NCBI GenBank assembly: GCA_046727955.1
Contig: JBKPDO010000357.1
Location: 1-11,121 of the forward strand
Reading direction: 5' to 3'
DNA: 11,121 nucleotides
From: DASVXQ01 sp046727955
GTDB taxonomy: Bacteria; Actinomycetota; CALGFH01
Shown piece by piece: positions 1 to 6,541 of this stretch. Both the position numbers and the translations under genes were made by a program. The first letter of the stretch is position 1, and the number at the start of each line of letters is the position of its first letter. The notes below the pieces were generated by a model that saw only the letters and a list, made by a program, of their open reading frames with translations, had not been told where the DNA came from and did no database searches.

Positions 1-122
1 AGTTGGTCGGGGGGTGGCGGGTCGTAGTGGGCGACCCCGCTGGCGAAGGCGAGGTCGGGCAGGGCCTGGACGGCGCCCAGCGGGAGCCACGAAACAGAAG
101 TGACCGAGGACTCGATTCGCAT
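1..122 (-). CDS. Conserved protein of unknown function, 5' part only
   Basis: The first 40 codons of a minus-strand gene whose remainder lies outside the window. It begins at the ATG whose complement is at 120-122. It reads MRIESSVTSVSWLPLGAVQA and continues to a proline run (HYDPPPPDQ) at the window edge. A ribosome site, AAAGGA seven bases before the ATG, supports this start. The beginning 'MRIESSVTS-SW' followed by a short 'G-AHYD-PPP' segment looks like a recurring N-terminus of conserved actinobacterial proteins that I recognise as a pattern but cannot name. No signal peptide or membrane segment is visible in this part. Its upstream region carries a 17-base direct repeat at 139-176. Codon use is typical of the neighbours. 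Sure that it is coding; function unknown. Confidence 0.7.
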   Translation of the reverse strand, partial: MRIESSVTSVSWLPLGAVQALPDLAFASGVAHYDPPPPDQ

Positions 123-138
123 GGCATCGTCCTTTGCT

Positions 139-176
139 CTGAGCGGCGGCTCGACTGATCTGAGCGGCGGCTCGAC
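139..176. repeat. Two 17-base direct repeats upstream of the gene at 122
   Basis: The sequence CTGAGCGGCGGCTCGAC occurs at 139-155 and again, identically, at 160-176, separated by TGAT. Unit-to-unit distance is 21 bases, about two helical turns. Each copy contains the near-palindrome GAGC-GGCG-GCTC. The pair lies 17 to 54 bases upstream of the minus-strand start at 122, where a promoter or operator would be expected. A regulatory role is inference; only the repeat itself is seen. Confidence 0.6.
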
Positions 177-247
177 GAGCAGGCCGCCGGTCGCCGCGGA
201 CCCCGAGCAGTCTCAGAGATCGGGACCTCTTGGTCGCGCCTTGGGGT

Positions 248-913
248 TTATGCCGGTGTGGATGGCTCCCAGTGGTCGTGGCGAGCATAGCGGGGCTGCC
301 AGATCCGCCGGCAGATCACCCGCAGCGGCGGCGGGAGCCCCGCCAGCAGCGCCTTGGCCTGCTCGGGAGAGGCCTCATCCAGCAGCCAAGGGAACACCTG
401 GGCGGCGCCGCGGATGCCGACGCGGCGGCGCTGGTCGTCGCTGAACGCCTGCCACTCGGCCTGGGTGAGGGACAGGTCGATCAGCGGCAGCACGTCACGC
501 TCCTCGTGGGTCAGGTGGCCGTGCAGCGAGCTGGCCAGAGCGTCGACGGTGTCCCCCAGGCGCTGGTGGCCGCCGGCGCGGTCGGCGAAGGCGCCGTCGA
601 CGGCGGCCAGCAGCGGGTCGATGTGGGCGTGCTCGTCCTGCATGGCTTGCAGCAGGGCCAGCTCGTCGGGACGATCGGCCATGTGGGTGCGCATGCGGGG
701 CCACAGGTCCTCGTCCTCGGCGGTGTGGTGGATGTGCAGCTGGGTCTTGAACAGCTCCCAGCCGGCCTGCACGGCGGCGTGGCGGTTCGGCTCCTCCAGT
801 TGGGCGCGGTGGCGGCTGGCGGTGCGGGCCAGGTGGGCCAGGTCGCGCCTGAAGGCGTCGTGGAAGGCCCACATCACGGTCAGGTCCAGATGGTTGGTCA
901 TGTCGCTGGTCAT
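248..913 (-). CDS. Hemerythrin HHE-domain protein
   Basis: A 221-residue soluble protein of the hemerythrin-like cation-binding family, which uses a four-helix bundle to hold a di-iron centre that binds oxygen or senses redox state or nitric oxide. The ligand pattern is visible: H18 in 'AFHDAFRRD', H62/H63 with E66 in 'HIHHTAEDEDLWP', H95 in 'QDEHAHID', and H136 with E137 in 'HLTHEERDVLP'. A C-terminal extension of about 70 residues follows the bundle ('FPWLLDEASPEQAKALL'), as is common in actinobacterial members. The ATG at 913 is chosen over the longer frame (955) because AGAAGGAG lies just upstream. The longer version would also translate the paired palindromes at 936-959. A 25-codon ORF lies upstream on the same strand and may share its transcript. 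No signal peptide is visible, so it is probably cytoplasmic. The family call is firm; the physiological role is not. Confidence 0.9.
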   Translation of the reverse strand: MTSDMTNHLDLTVMWAFHDAFRRDLAHLARTASRHRAQLEEPNRHAAVQAGWELFKTQLHIHHTAEDEDLWPRMRTHMADRPDELALLQAMQDEHAHIDPLLAAVDGAFADRAGGHQRLGDTVDALASSLHGHLTHEERDVLPLIDLSLTQAEWQAFSDDQRRRVGIRGAAQVFPWLLDEASPEQAKALLAGLPPPLRVICRRIWQPRYARHDHWEPSTPA

Positions 914-935
914 CGGCGTGCTCCTTCTGCTCCTG

Positions 936-959
936 CCGGTCACCGGACCGGTCACCGGA
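936..959. promoter_or_regulatory. Two adjacent 11-base palindromes before the hemerythrin gene
   Basis: The 12-base unit CCGGTCACCGGA is repeated twice in tandem (936-947, 948-959). Each copy contains a perfect odd-centred palindrome, CCGGT-N-ACCGG. The array lies 23 to 46 bases upstream of the hemerythrin ATG at 913 and after the stop of the short ORF ending at 982. It could be a double operator or form RNA structure in the leader. Either role is inference. Confidence 0.5.
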
Positions 960-981
960 CTAAGACCCGCTCTCTTTGCGG

Positions 982-1059
982 CTAGCGGGCGGCGAAGTCG
1001 CGCAGGAACTGCTCGTCGAGGAGCTCGGCTGGGGCCGTGGCCTGCTCGTTGGTGCTCAT
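982..1059 (-). pseudogene. 25-codon ORF, probable 5' remnant of a SnoaL-like gene
   Basis: A minus-strand ORF of 25 codons starting at the ATG complementary to 1057-1059, with an excellent ribosome site (CAGGAGG, five bases before the ATG) and a TAG stop. The peptide begins MSTNEQATAPAELLDEQF and ends LRDFAAR. The end 'FLRDFAAR' resembles the first helix of SnoaL/NTF2-like proteins, which normally continue with 'W..AWN.HD'. Here TAG stands where the tryptophan codon would be expected, and the following codons show no resemblance to that family. The best reading is therefore a truncated gene start that kept its translation signals. A genuine small protein, or a leader peptide for the hemerythrin gene 68 bases downstream, remains possible. 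The family resemblance is from memory and weak. Confidence 0.4.
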
Positions 1060-1347
1060 GGTTGCCTCCTGGTCACAGGTGTGAGGACAAGGTGGCATCC
1101 GGAGGTCCCGCCCACATCGGCCGGCTGGATCATTCGGCCGGTTGCCCGGCCGAATGATCCAGATGGACCATGCAGCCGGACCCGGCCACTCGACCGGGTC
1201 AGCGCCGCGGCCGACGCTTCTCCACTCCCGCGCCCGTGCGGCGAGGGCTAGTTGGCGTTCTGGCGTTCTATTGAACGACACCGCCGCCCGCACGGAGCGG
1301 TTCCACTGCCGCGCAAGGAATGGCTTGCGAGGGGGTAAGCTCTTGCC
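1060..1347. other. Gene-free region between divergent transcripts, with hairpins
   Basis: This stretch separates the minus-strand short ORF (start 1059) from the plus-strand NuoF-like remnant (from 1348). It contains the long hairpin at 1125-1162 and a shorter inverted repeat GACCCGG...CCGGGTC at 1179-1200. It also holds an 8-base tandem duplication TGGCGTTC at 1253-1268, whose second copy overlaps the palindrome CGTTC-TATT-GAACG (1264-1277). No ORF with a credible start and ribosome site was found. It presumably holds promoters for both directions, but no clear -35/-10 pair could be assigned. Confidence 0.5.
1125..1162. repeat. Perfect inverted repeat, 17-base arms, 4-base loop
   Basis: The left arm 1125-1141 (CTGGATCATTCGGCCGG) pairs perfectly with the right arm 1146-1162 around the loop TTGC. 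It would form a very stable hairpin in RNA of either strand. There is no T-run on either side, so it is not a classical intrinsic terminator. It lies 66 bases upstream of the short ORF at 1059. It could be a terminator blocking read-through, an operator, or a remnant of a small mobile repeat. The structure is seen directly; its role is not known. Confidence 0.7.
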
Positions 1348-2052
1348 GTGCCCCTTCTCGACGTGGTGCCACGATCCTTCGGCGAATACGAGGCCGCGGG
1401 GTGAGGACGCGGGCTTCAGACCGCCCTGGCCGCGTGGCCCATAGCGGTGATCCAGGAGGTGGCACGGAGCGGCCTCCGCGGCCGCGGGGGTGCAGGGTTC
1501 CCGACTGGCGAGAAGTGGCGGGCGATCCGCGCGGTCGGCACGGGCCCCCGGTTCGCGGTGTGCAACGCCGCAGAAGGTGAGCCCGCTACCTTCAAGGACC
1601 GGCTGCTGCTTCGGACCAACCCCTATCAGGTCCTGGAGGGCCTCGCCATCGCTGCCTATGCGGTCGGAGCCGAGCGCGCCTACGTCGGCGTGAAGGAGGC
1701 GTTCACCGCGGAGGTCCAGGCCCTGAGCAGGGCGCTTGGGGAGATGCGGGAAGCGGACGCGCTCGGCGGCGTTGCCGTGGAGATCGTCCTGGGCCCGGAT
1801 CTGTACCTGCTGGTGCGGGCAAGGGGCTCCACGGGCGGGCAGAAGTGCGCCCTGCCAACCGGGGAGAGCCTGCTCATGCAGAGCCTGGTCCAGGTATTCG
1901 GCGACGAGTTCGCCAGCCACTTCGGCAGGTCGTGTCCCCTGCCCCGCGAGCTGCCCTTCCACAAGATTGTCGATTGGGATGCGTTGGCGGAACGGTTCGC
2001 CTACGACCTGGCCTACGAAAAGAAGCAACCCGACTGGACCTATTCTTCCTGA
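1348..2052 (+). pseudogene. NuoF-like FMN/NADH-binding subunit, broken
   Basis: Remains of a gene of the NADH dehydrogenase 51 kDa (NuoF-like) family, which oxidises NADH through FMN and a 4Fe-4S cluster. From a GTG at 1348 the frame reads about 18 codons (ending 'FGEYEAAG'), hits TGA at 1402-1404, then resumes in the same frame with 'GRGLQTALAAWPIAVIQEV', which is normal NuoF sequence. TGA replacing GGA would restore the usual 'AAGGGR'. The nucleotide-binding signature 'SGLRGRGGAGFPTGEKW' (about 1466-1516) and 'CNAAEGEPATFKDR' follow. After 'LGPDLYLL' (about 1794-1815) the expected glutamate-rich segment, SLBB region and CxxCxxC cluster site are absent. The frame instead runs into a tail ('LPTGESLLMQSL' through 'KQPDWTYSS') that looks like the far C-terminus of long NuoF-like proteins. 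One nonsense change plus a large in-frame deletion leave about 235 codons, where 430 or more are usual. Without the iron-sulfur domain it cannot be a working subunit. Translation restarting at GTG 1447 could still make a fragment. Confidence 0.8.
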
Positions 2053-2293
2053 CCGGCTCTCCCCCCGCCCCCGGTCAAACCAACCTTCCAGCAGGTACAG
2101 GCACCGATGAGGGTCCGCGTTTGGGGGATCTCGTGAACTCGGGTGCCATAGTTCCATCCGGACCGACGCGAACGCGCTTGGGTGTGGACTCAACCGCACA
2201 GCATCCGGACCTTATACGGCAACTCTCGCGGTTCCGGCGCCTGCTCCTGATTCCGCCTCGTGAGCGGAGTGCCGCGTCATCGGTGGTAGGCGC

Positions 2294-3295
2294 TCAACCA
2301 GCGGCCTCGCCGGACCCGATGGCGGCGAGCAGGCCGGTGGCTGCCGCAGTCCGCTGGTAGAGCACTATCCGCCCACGCCGTCGCGCGGTGACCAGTGCAG
2401 TGTCCTTGAGGATCTTCAAGTGCTCGCTGACCGCGGCCGAGCTGAGGTCCAGCTGCGCGGCGAGCTGGGTGGTGGTCGCGGGCAGGCCCAGCGTTGCCAG
2501 CAGCGTCGCCCTGGTCCTGCCCATCAGGGCACCCAGCGGGTCGGTCTGCTCGGCCCGCGACTCCTCCCACAGCTCCGCCACGCCGCGCGGGGGGTAGATG
2601 AGGACGGGCTGGTGGAAGCCGCAGCAGCCAACGATCAGCGCGGGCCAGGTGAACCCGCACGGCACCAGCACGATGCCCGTGCCGGCCAGATCCAGACTGT
2701 GACGATGACTGTTGTGTTGTGGCTTGTCGATCTGGAGCCGATCATGCTCGAACGCCACGTCGGGATGCAGGTCTTCGAAGACGCGGGCGACGCCGCCGTC
2801 GGCGAACCGCTCCATGCGGTAGGACAGATCGGCCATGCTGAGCGCGCGCAACCGCTGCCAGACCGGTTCGACCGCGACCTGCCAGTACCGGCGCATTTCC
2901 TGGACAACCGCAGGCAGGTGGGCGGCCGGGTCGTCATAAAGGGGTCGCAGCACGGTCGGCAGCGGCTGGCCGTCGCATAGCTCCTCGAGGTCGGCCCTGA
3001 CGACGGCTGGTGGGGTGGTGGCGACCGCGTCCAGCTCGTCGGCGAGGACCCCCCACGGCTCGGTCGGAGGTGACACCAGGAAGTCCGGCAGGAACCGGCC
3101 GGTCGGCGCCAGCGCGGGCAGTAGCTCCAGCCGTAGCCCACCGAGTTGGCCTCGTACGGCCGACAGCCACCTGCCGTACATGAAGTCGCGGTTGGGGTCG
3201 TGGAGGACGCGAAGGCTGGCCACCAACTCGGTGACGGATGAGTGGGCGAACCGCACGCGCGCAAGGTCGGTGTTCGCCAGGACGATTTCGATCAT
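2294..3295 (-). CDS. ArsR-family transcriptional regulator, DUF5937 type
   Basis: A 333-residue cytoplasmic DNA-binding protein. The C-terminal part (about 258-318) is an ArsR winged helix: 'GRTRATLLATLGLPATTTQL' leads into the recognition region 'LSSAAVSEHLKILKDTALV', then the wing 'RRRGRIVLYQRT'. The N-terminal 200 residues match the actinobacterial DUF5937 layout, opening with 'FAHSSVTELVASLRVL' and 'RDFMYGRWL'. This part is presumed to bind a ligand or mediate dimers. Cysteines C213, C224 and C225 do not form the classical ArsR metal site, so metal sensing is not supported. The ATG at 3295 has AGGA six bases upstream; the much longer open frame upstream has no such site and non-coding composition. 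It is divergent from the small membrane protein at 3564, with a 16-base palindrome between them. Family is firm, target unknown. Confidence 0.88.
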   Translation of the reverse strand: MIEIVLANTDLARVRFAHSSVTELVASLRVLHDPNRDFMYGRWLSAVRGQLGGLRLELLPALAPTGRFLPDFLVSPPTEPWGVLADELDAVATTPPAVVRADLEELCDGQPLPTVLRPLYDDPAAHLPAVVQEMRRYWQVAVEPVWQRLRALSMADLSYRMERFADGGVARVFEDLHPDVAFEHDRLQIDKPQHNSHRHSLDLAGTGIVLVPCGFTWPALIVGCCGFHQPVLIYPPRGVAELWEESRAEQTDPLGALMGRTRATLLATLGLPATTTQLAAQLDLSSAAVSEHLKILKDTALVTARRRGRIVLYQRTAAATGLLAAIGSGEAAG

Positions 3296-3462
3296 CGACC
3301 ATCCTAACCACGGCGAGCGCGGAGCGAGAAGCGCCGACGGCCCACCCGCCGGGAGGGACGGCCGGACTCCGCCACGCTCCTGCTGCTCGGACGTGGTGAT
3401 CGTGGCCGACGGTGCGGGGAGAAAGCAACGATTAGGCCCAGACCGAATCGTTGGCGCCTCCG

Positions 3463-3478
3463 TCGGAACGCGTTTCGA
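3463..3478. promoter_or_regulatory. 16-base near-palindrome, possible ArsR operator
   Basis: TCGGAACGCGTTTCGA is a palindrome in seven of its eight base pairs; the exception is 3466/3475. It lies in the 268-base divergent region between the ArsR-family gene (start 3295) and the 2TM gene (start 3564), 85 bases before the latter. A second short inverted repeat, GGATCC-CCAT-GGATCC, is at 3494-3509. ArsR-family proteins bind such palindromes and often regulate themselves and a divergent neighbour. The assignment to this regulator is inference. Confidence 0.4.
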
Positions 3479-3563
3479 TATGCCTTCAGGCCCGGATCCC
3501 CATGGATCCTGCCGCGGAAGGACCGCATCCCAGGCAATTGAAACCGGAACGACAGGAGAAACC

Positions 3564-3926
3564 GTGTCCGAGTCGAGCGACACCCGCCACCGACAGCGCG
3601 TCGATCCGGCCCACGTGACCCTGGACGACCGGGACGGCGCGCGCGCCGCGGCGCACCGCTGGGTTCGCCGCAAGCGGATTTTCTACACCATCGTCGGCAT
3701 CTACCTGGCGCTGAGCCTGATGTGGTTCGCGATCGACATGCTGGACGGTCCGGACAGCCTGTGGTTCTACTGGCCGATGCTGGGCACCGGGCTCGGCGTG
3801 ATCGTGACCGGCCTGGTCCTGTTCGGGCTGGGCGGGCTGTTCGGAGCGGACTGGGAGCGACGCCAGGTCGAGCAGTACCTCCAACGGCAGGGCGATCGGA
3901 GAAGCGGGCCGGATGCCCAGTCCTGA
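3564..3926 (+). CDS. Small 2TM-domain membrane protein
   Basis: A 120-residue integral membrane protein of the 2TM-domain type. An acidic, hydrophilic N-terminus (about 1-31) leads into a basic patch 'RWVRRKR' (32-38), then helix 1 ('IFYTIVGIYLALSLMWFAI', 39-57). A short loop 'DMLDGPDSLWF' precedes helix 2 (about 70-92, rich in G and L). The tail 'WERRQVEQYLQRQ' is charged and probably cytoplasmic. By the positive-inside rule both termini face the cytoplasm. The GTG at 3564 is chosen because CAGGAG lies a few bases upstream and the protein family starts here. The open frame upstream has no support. In other actinobacteria 2TM domains occur as small solo proteins or beside regulators; the molecular function is unknown. 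It is divergent from the ArsR-family gene, which may control it. Confidence 0.8.
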   Translation: MSESSDTRHRQRVDPAHVTLDDRDGARAAAHRWVRRKRIFYTIVGIYLALSLMWFAIDMLDGPDSLWFYWPMLGTGLGVIVTGLVLFGLGGLFGADWERRQVEQYLQRQGDRRSGPDAQS

Positions 3927-3993
3927 CGTGGCCGCGTCGCATCGGCGGCAGTGGCCATGCGCTCTGGGACGTCTGGTGAGGCGGTCTCGCGCG

Positions 3994-4016
3994 CCTCCAT
4001 GCCAACTATGTGGAGG
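3994..4016. promoter_or_regulatory. Inverted repeat before the solute-binding protein gene
   Basis: CCTCCA (3994-3999) and TGGAGG (4011-4016) flank an 11-base spacer, 25 bases upstream of the GTG at 4042. The position, just ahead of the ribosome site, fits an operator or a leader hairpin. With six-base arms in GC-rich DNA, chance is also possible. Confidence 0.3.
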
Positions 4017-4041
4017 ATCCCATAACTGAAAGGTGGGAATA

Positions 4042-5916
4042 GTGGGCAAGAAACGACGTTTGCTCGGCATGGTGGGACTTGCCCTGGCGATCGCCCTGCT
4101 GGCCGCCGCCTGCGGCGGCGGCGGCGGTACGAGCAGTACTCAGACCGGCAGCATCCAGAAGGGCGGGGTGCTGCGCACCGCGCAGGACGACTTCGGCTTC
4201 ACCAACGCCTTCGACCCCACCGGGGAGTACCTGGCCAGCGCCTTCACGCTATACCAGGCGCTGACGCGCACCCTGGTTTCGTACAAGCACATTGCCGGCC
4301 CGGACGGCAACAAGCTCTACCCGGACCTGGCAACGGCCATGCCGACGGTCTCCAGCGACCAGCTGACCTACACCTTCAAGCTCAAGCCGGGCATCAAGTT
4401 CGGCCCGCCGGTCAACCGGGCGATCACCTCCAAGGACATCGAGTACGCCTTCGAGCGCATCAACACCAAGCCCCTGGTCGCCCAGTACGGGTTCTGGTAC
4501 TTCGGCGTGATCAAGGGGATGGACGGCAAGGCGCCCGCGCCCAAGCCGGTCTCCGGCATCGAGACCCCCGACGACGCCACCATCATCTTCCACCTGACCA
4601 AGCCGACCGGGGACTTCTTGTTCCGCCTGTCGATGGCGGCCGCCGCGCCGGTCCCGCAGGAGGTCGGCAAGTGCTTCACCAAGGCCGGTGACTACGGCCG
4701 CTTCGTGATCTCCTCCGGCCCCTACATGCTCAAGGGCTCCGATGCGCTCGACACCTCGTCGTGCGCCGCCATGAAGCCGATCTCGGGCTTCGACCCGACC
4801 AAGAAGATCCTCATGGTGCGCAACCCCAACTACTCCCAGGCCACCGACGACCTGCGCACCAACAACGTCGACGGCATCTCGGTCACCATCGACACCAACG
4901 TCAACGACATCTTCAACAAGGTCCAGTCGGGCGGGCTCGACGCCTCGTTTGTCAACCAGCCGCCCAAGCCGATCCTGCAGCAGTACCTGACCCAGCCCGA
5001 CAAGAAGAAGCTGATCCACTTCAACCCGAACGACTCCACGACCTATATCACCATGAACTGGGCCACGCCGCCGTTCGACGACATCCACGTCCGCAAGGCG
5101 GCCAACCTGATCATGGACAAGGCCGCGATGCTGCAGGCCTGGGGTGGCTCCAGCTTCGGGCAGATCGCCACCCACATCACCCCGCCGATCGTACTCAACG
5201 ACGAACTCACCCAGTCCTACGACCCCTACGCCACGCCGGGCTTCCACGGTGACCTGGCCAAGGCGCAGGCGGAGATGAAGCAGTCCAAGTACGACACCAA
5301 GAAGACCGGCATGTGCGACGCGCCGCAGTGCAAGAACCTGGTGATGATCAACCGCAACGTCACCCCGTGGACCGACCTGGAGCCAGTGGTCGTTTCGAGC
5401 CTCAACAAGATCGGCATCCAGGTGAAACCGCGCGAGCTGGCCACCGGCGCCGCCTACACCACCATCCAGACCGTCAAGAACCTGATCCCAATCGCGCTGA
5501 ATGCCCGCTGGGGCAAGGACTACGCCGACGCGTCCACCTTCTTCATCCCGCTGATGGCCGGCACCTCGATCATCCCGACCGGCAACACCAACTACGCGCT
5601 GGTCGGCCTGACCTCGAGTCAGGCCACGGACCTGGGGATCAAGATCCCCGCCGGGGCCGAGATCCCGAACCTGGACAGCGACATCGACGCCTGCCAGAAG
5701 ATCCCGGCGACCGACCCCGGCCGCGTGACCTGCTGGGCGAACCTGGACCGCAAGCTCATGGAGCAGGCGGTGCCGTGGATCCCGTACCTGTGGAACAACC
5801 AGCCGACGGTGACCAACGCGAGCGTGACCCACTTCGAGTTCGACCAGTTCTCCGGCTACCTGTCCTTGACCGAGTTCGCAGTGAACAACAAGCTCAGCGC
5901 CGCGACGCTGTCATGA
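4042..5916 (+). CDS. ABC transporter substrate-binding lipoprotein, family 5
   Basis: A 624-residue extracellular solute-binding protein of the SBP_bac_5 (DppA/OppA/NikA-like) family. It captures peptides or similar solutes outside the membrane and passes them to a permease. The signal sequence is clear: basic 'KKRR' at 3-6, a hydrophobic stretch, and a lipobox ending 'LLAAAC' with C24 as lipid-attachment site, then a flexible G/S/T linker. Family features follow in order: 'GGVLRTAQDD', 'FDPTGEY', 'YTFKLKPGIKFG', 'SKDIEYAFERI', 'YMLKG', and 'WGKDYADASTFF' near the end. Six further cysteines, including the close pair in 'CDAPQC', suggest disulfides. GTG at 4042 is preferred over GTG at 4033 because AAAGGTGG sits at proper spacing; the second choice adds three residues. 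No permease or ATPase gene follows: a terminator hairpin comes 12 bases after the stop. The protein therefore either serves a transporter encoded elsewhere or is an orphan. Substrate cannot be told. Confidence 0.92.
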   Translation: MGKKRRLLGMVGLALAIALLAAACGGGGGTSSTQTGSIQKGGVLRTAQDDFGFTNAFDPTGEYLASAFTLYQALTRTLVSYKHIAGPDGNKLYPDLATAMPTVSSDQLTYTFKLKPGIKFGPPVNRAITSKDIEYAFERINTKPLVAQYGFWYFGVIKGMDGKAPAPKPVSGIETPDDATIIFHLTKPTGDFLFRLSMAAAAPVPQEVGKCFTKAGDYGRFVISSGPYMLKGSDALDTSSCAAMKPISGFDPTKKILMVRNPNYSQATDDLRTNNVDGISVTIDTNVNDIFNKVQSGGLDASFVNQPPKPILQQYLTQPDKKKLIHFNPNDSTTYITMNWATPPFDDIHVRKAANLIMDKAAMLQAWGGSSFGQIATHITPPIVLNDELTQSYDPYATPGFHGDLAKAQAEMKQSKYDTKKTGMCDAPQCKNLVMINRNVTPWTDLEPVVVSSLNKIGIQVKPRELATGAAYTTIQTVKNLIPIALNARWGKDYADASTFFIPLMAGTSIIPTGNTNYALVGLTSSQATDLGIKIPAGAEIPNLDSDIDACQKIPATDPGRVTCWANLDRKLMEQAVPWIPYLWNNQPTVTNASVTHFEFDQFSGYLSLTEFAVNNKLSAATLS

Positions 5917-5928
5917 GCTAGCAGCGGC

Positions 5929-5966
5929 GGCGGGGTGGGGCCGCGCCCCGGCGGCCCCACCCCGCC
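5929..5966 (+). terminator. Strong hairpin terminator after the solute-binding protein gene
   Basis: Arms 5929-5944 and 5951-5966 pair over 16 bases without mismatch around the loop GCCCCG, starting 12 bases after the TGA at 5916. There is no T-tract downstream; this is usual for actinobacterial terminators. It marks the solute-binding protein gene as the end of its transcript. Confidence 0.75.
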
Positions 5967-6154
5967 CCGACCGATTCCCCGGAATCCTCGATGACCTATG
6001 ACAAGCCAGGGACGGCCAATCGGGCTCGGTCAGGCGTACGAGCAGATCAATCCTGCTGATCCATGGTGCCGACCATCAACACCACCAGACTGTCCATGAA
6101 CCGTTGCTAACTCTCAGCCCGGACCAGCAGCCAAGCCCCCACCTATGAATCAAG

Positions 6155-6541
6155 TCAAGAGCTTGTTGAGCGCGGCACGAGTTTGATCGTCGCGGATCGC
6201 GCCTGCGGGCTCACGATGGCGCCGACGATGTTTGCTGCGTATCGGCGGTACTTGCTGCGGTACATGGCGTCGATCTGGTCATTGATGTCCTGCTCGGCGT
6301 CCACAAAGGAAACGTCTCTCTCGACGCCACCTGCCCAGATGTGGCCCTCGTGGCGCACCCGGGTGCCACGAAACCAGGCGCCGGTGCGCCCGTTCACCGA
6401 TCGCACGTAGAGGCTGTCGCCGCAGGAAACCACCCACATGGTCACCGGCTTTCGCAGCGTGCCGTCGCGTCGCCCTGACGCGAGCTGCAGCTCTTCCGCT
6501 GCCCCGATCTTGGAGATTTCGTCGCTCGTCCACGCGGCCAT
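6155..6541 (-). CDS. DUF2255 family protein
   Basis: A 128-residue soluble protein matching the DUF2255 family throughout. It opens with 'WTSDEISKIGAAEELQLASG', continues 'GTLRKPVTMWVV', 'DSLYVRSVNGRTGAWFRGTR' and 'GHIWAGGVERDVSFVDAE', and ends 'SATIKLVPR'. The fold is a small beta-barrel-like domain resembling nitroreductase/F420-related split barrels in sequence style; the biochemical role is unknown. The ATG at 6541 has GAAGGAGAG just upstream, so the longer frame to 6697 is rejected. It is divergent from the XRE-type regulator at 6642, with only 100 bases between the two starts, so shared regulation is likely. Confidence 0.88.
   Translation of the reverse strand: MAAWTSDEISKIGAAEELQLASGRRDGTLRKPVTMWVVSCGDSLYVRSVNGRTGAWFRGTRVRHEGHIWAGGVERDVSFVDAEQDINDQIDAMYRSKYRRYAANIVGAIVSPQARSATIKLVPRSTSS

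Noticed and set aside
230..1157. Plus-strand open frames over the hemerythrin gene
   Set aside because: Antisense to a gene with conserved motifs; no ribosome site and no family resemblance.
1264..1277. LexA (SOS box) site
   Set aside because: The palindrome is CGTTC-N4-GAACG, the reverse orientation of the actinobacterial CGAAC-N4-GTTCG box.
982..2199. Long minus-strand open frame of about 400 codons opposite the NuoF-like remnant
   Set aside because: Only its last 25 codons have a ribosome site and start. The rest is the antisense of NuoF-like sequence and has composition typical of shadow frames in GC-rich DNA.
2053..2293. Possible gene or RNA between the NuoF-like remnant and the ArsR-family gene
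   Set aside because: No ORF with a start signal, no tRNA-like cloverleaf and no strong hairpin could be recognised.
3296..3673. N-terminal extension of the ArsR-family protein
   Set aside because: The upstream part has no start with a ribosome site, overlaps the divergent promoter region and reads as low-complexity S/R/P sequence. ATG 3295 has AGGA at proper distance.
4249..5832. Long minus-strand open frame inside the solute-binding protein gene
   Set aside because: It is the complement of a clear coding gene, dominated by V, G, D and R in shadow style, with no recognisable domain.
5967..6154. Possible IS or gene remnant after the terminator
   Set aside because: Composition is slightly less GC-rich than its neighbours, but no frame, inverted ends or recognisable peptide was found.
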